Source: Streblospio benedicti (Eukaryota > Annelida > Polychaeta > Spionida > Spionidae). From it: a DNA stretch of 64,000 bases. This document shows, one piece after another, positions 63,750 to 64,000 of this stretch. Numbering within the stretch: position 1 is the first letter of the stretch; every line of letters begins with the position of its first letter. The position numbers and the translations under genes were made by a program. The notes under the pieces were generated by a model that worked only from the letters and a program-made list of their open reading frames with translations, was not told the DNA's origin and did no database searches. The stretch covers positions 47,715,895 through 47,779,894 of the forward strand of contig CM032666.1 of assembly GCA_019095985.1 (NCBI GenBank), read 5' to 3'.

Positions 63750-64000
63750 CTAAATATTAAAAGAATTGTTTTACTCGGTAAACATAATTTTATCTACCCA
63801 AATAAACCTGCTTGGAACAAATATATTATCATTTCTATTATTGAACGGAAATTATAATGTAAATGTAAACATGTTTATTTATAGTTTATTTATAGTCGCA
63901 ATTCACTGTTATCGTGCTCTAGCGACTTTACATATTTACACCAGGTCATTGGCATCCTTGTCACACTATATCCTTCTCAACTCCCTGGGGAGCATACAGC
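63750..64000. other. RPTP intron at window edge
   Basis: AT-rich intron upstream of FN3 domain 1. No further exon recognised before the window ends. Confidence 0.5.

Overview
The window is about 35% GC and shows animal gene structure: small exons, GT-AG introns, FN3 boundaries at phase 1 introns, many short interspersed elements, and four 100-base runs of N. Gene content (mitochondrial-type adenylate kinase, bisecting GlcNAc-transferase, R3-type receptor tyrosine phosphatase) and abundant Helitron-, MITE- and SINE-like insertions suggest a marine invertebrate (a non-vertebrate deuterostome or a lophotrochozoan). I cannot name the species from sequence alone.

Layout. (1) 451-875, + strand: the last two exons of an adenylate kinase 2 gene. 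(2) 3870-7470, - strand, convergent with it: a complete two-exon MGAT3 (GT17) gene. Its intron holds a long TG/TGG microsatellite and a small, unrecognised two-exon gene on the opposite strand (5193-5591). (3) 7471-18715: about 11 kb without a recognisable gene, with a striking compound tetranucleotide array at 10.7-11.0 kb. (4) 18716-63749, - strand: most of one large receptor tyrosine phosphatase gene; its 5' end lies beyond the window. From N- to C-terminus it encodes at least a dozen fibronectin III domains, a membrane-proximal domain, one transmembrane segment, a single catalytic domain with every classical PTP motif, and an acidic tail with two YxN motifs. This is the R3 architecture (PTPRB/J/O/H/Q group).

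Main discovery. Two catalytic-domain exons exist as diverged, phase-matched alternatives. One pair (27468-27558 and 26932-27028) encodes the phosphotyrosine-recognition-loop segment; one copy has the canonical NxxKNRY and the other NxxKNRW. The other pair (22293-22450 and 21234-21385) encodes the WPD-loop segment up to the HC of the signature motif. Exon lengths force exactly one member of each pair into a readable mRNA, so one locus could make four catalytic variants differing in the substrate-recognition and general-acid loops. A phase-compatible 72-nt juxtamembrane cassette may add more.

Assembly notes. At two gaps (28.5 and 42.7 kb) the sequence before the gap is repeated after it, which looks like unmerged haplotypes or contig ends. 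FN3 exons at 53.8-56.4 kb form a 2.3-copy tandem repeat whose last copy runs into another gap. Introns carry four non-autonomous Helitron-like elements, a tRNA-derived SINE with a 10-bp target duplication, several MITEs, a foldback element inserted in another repeat, a Penelope-type endonuclease remnant and several long hairpins.
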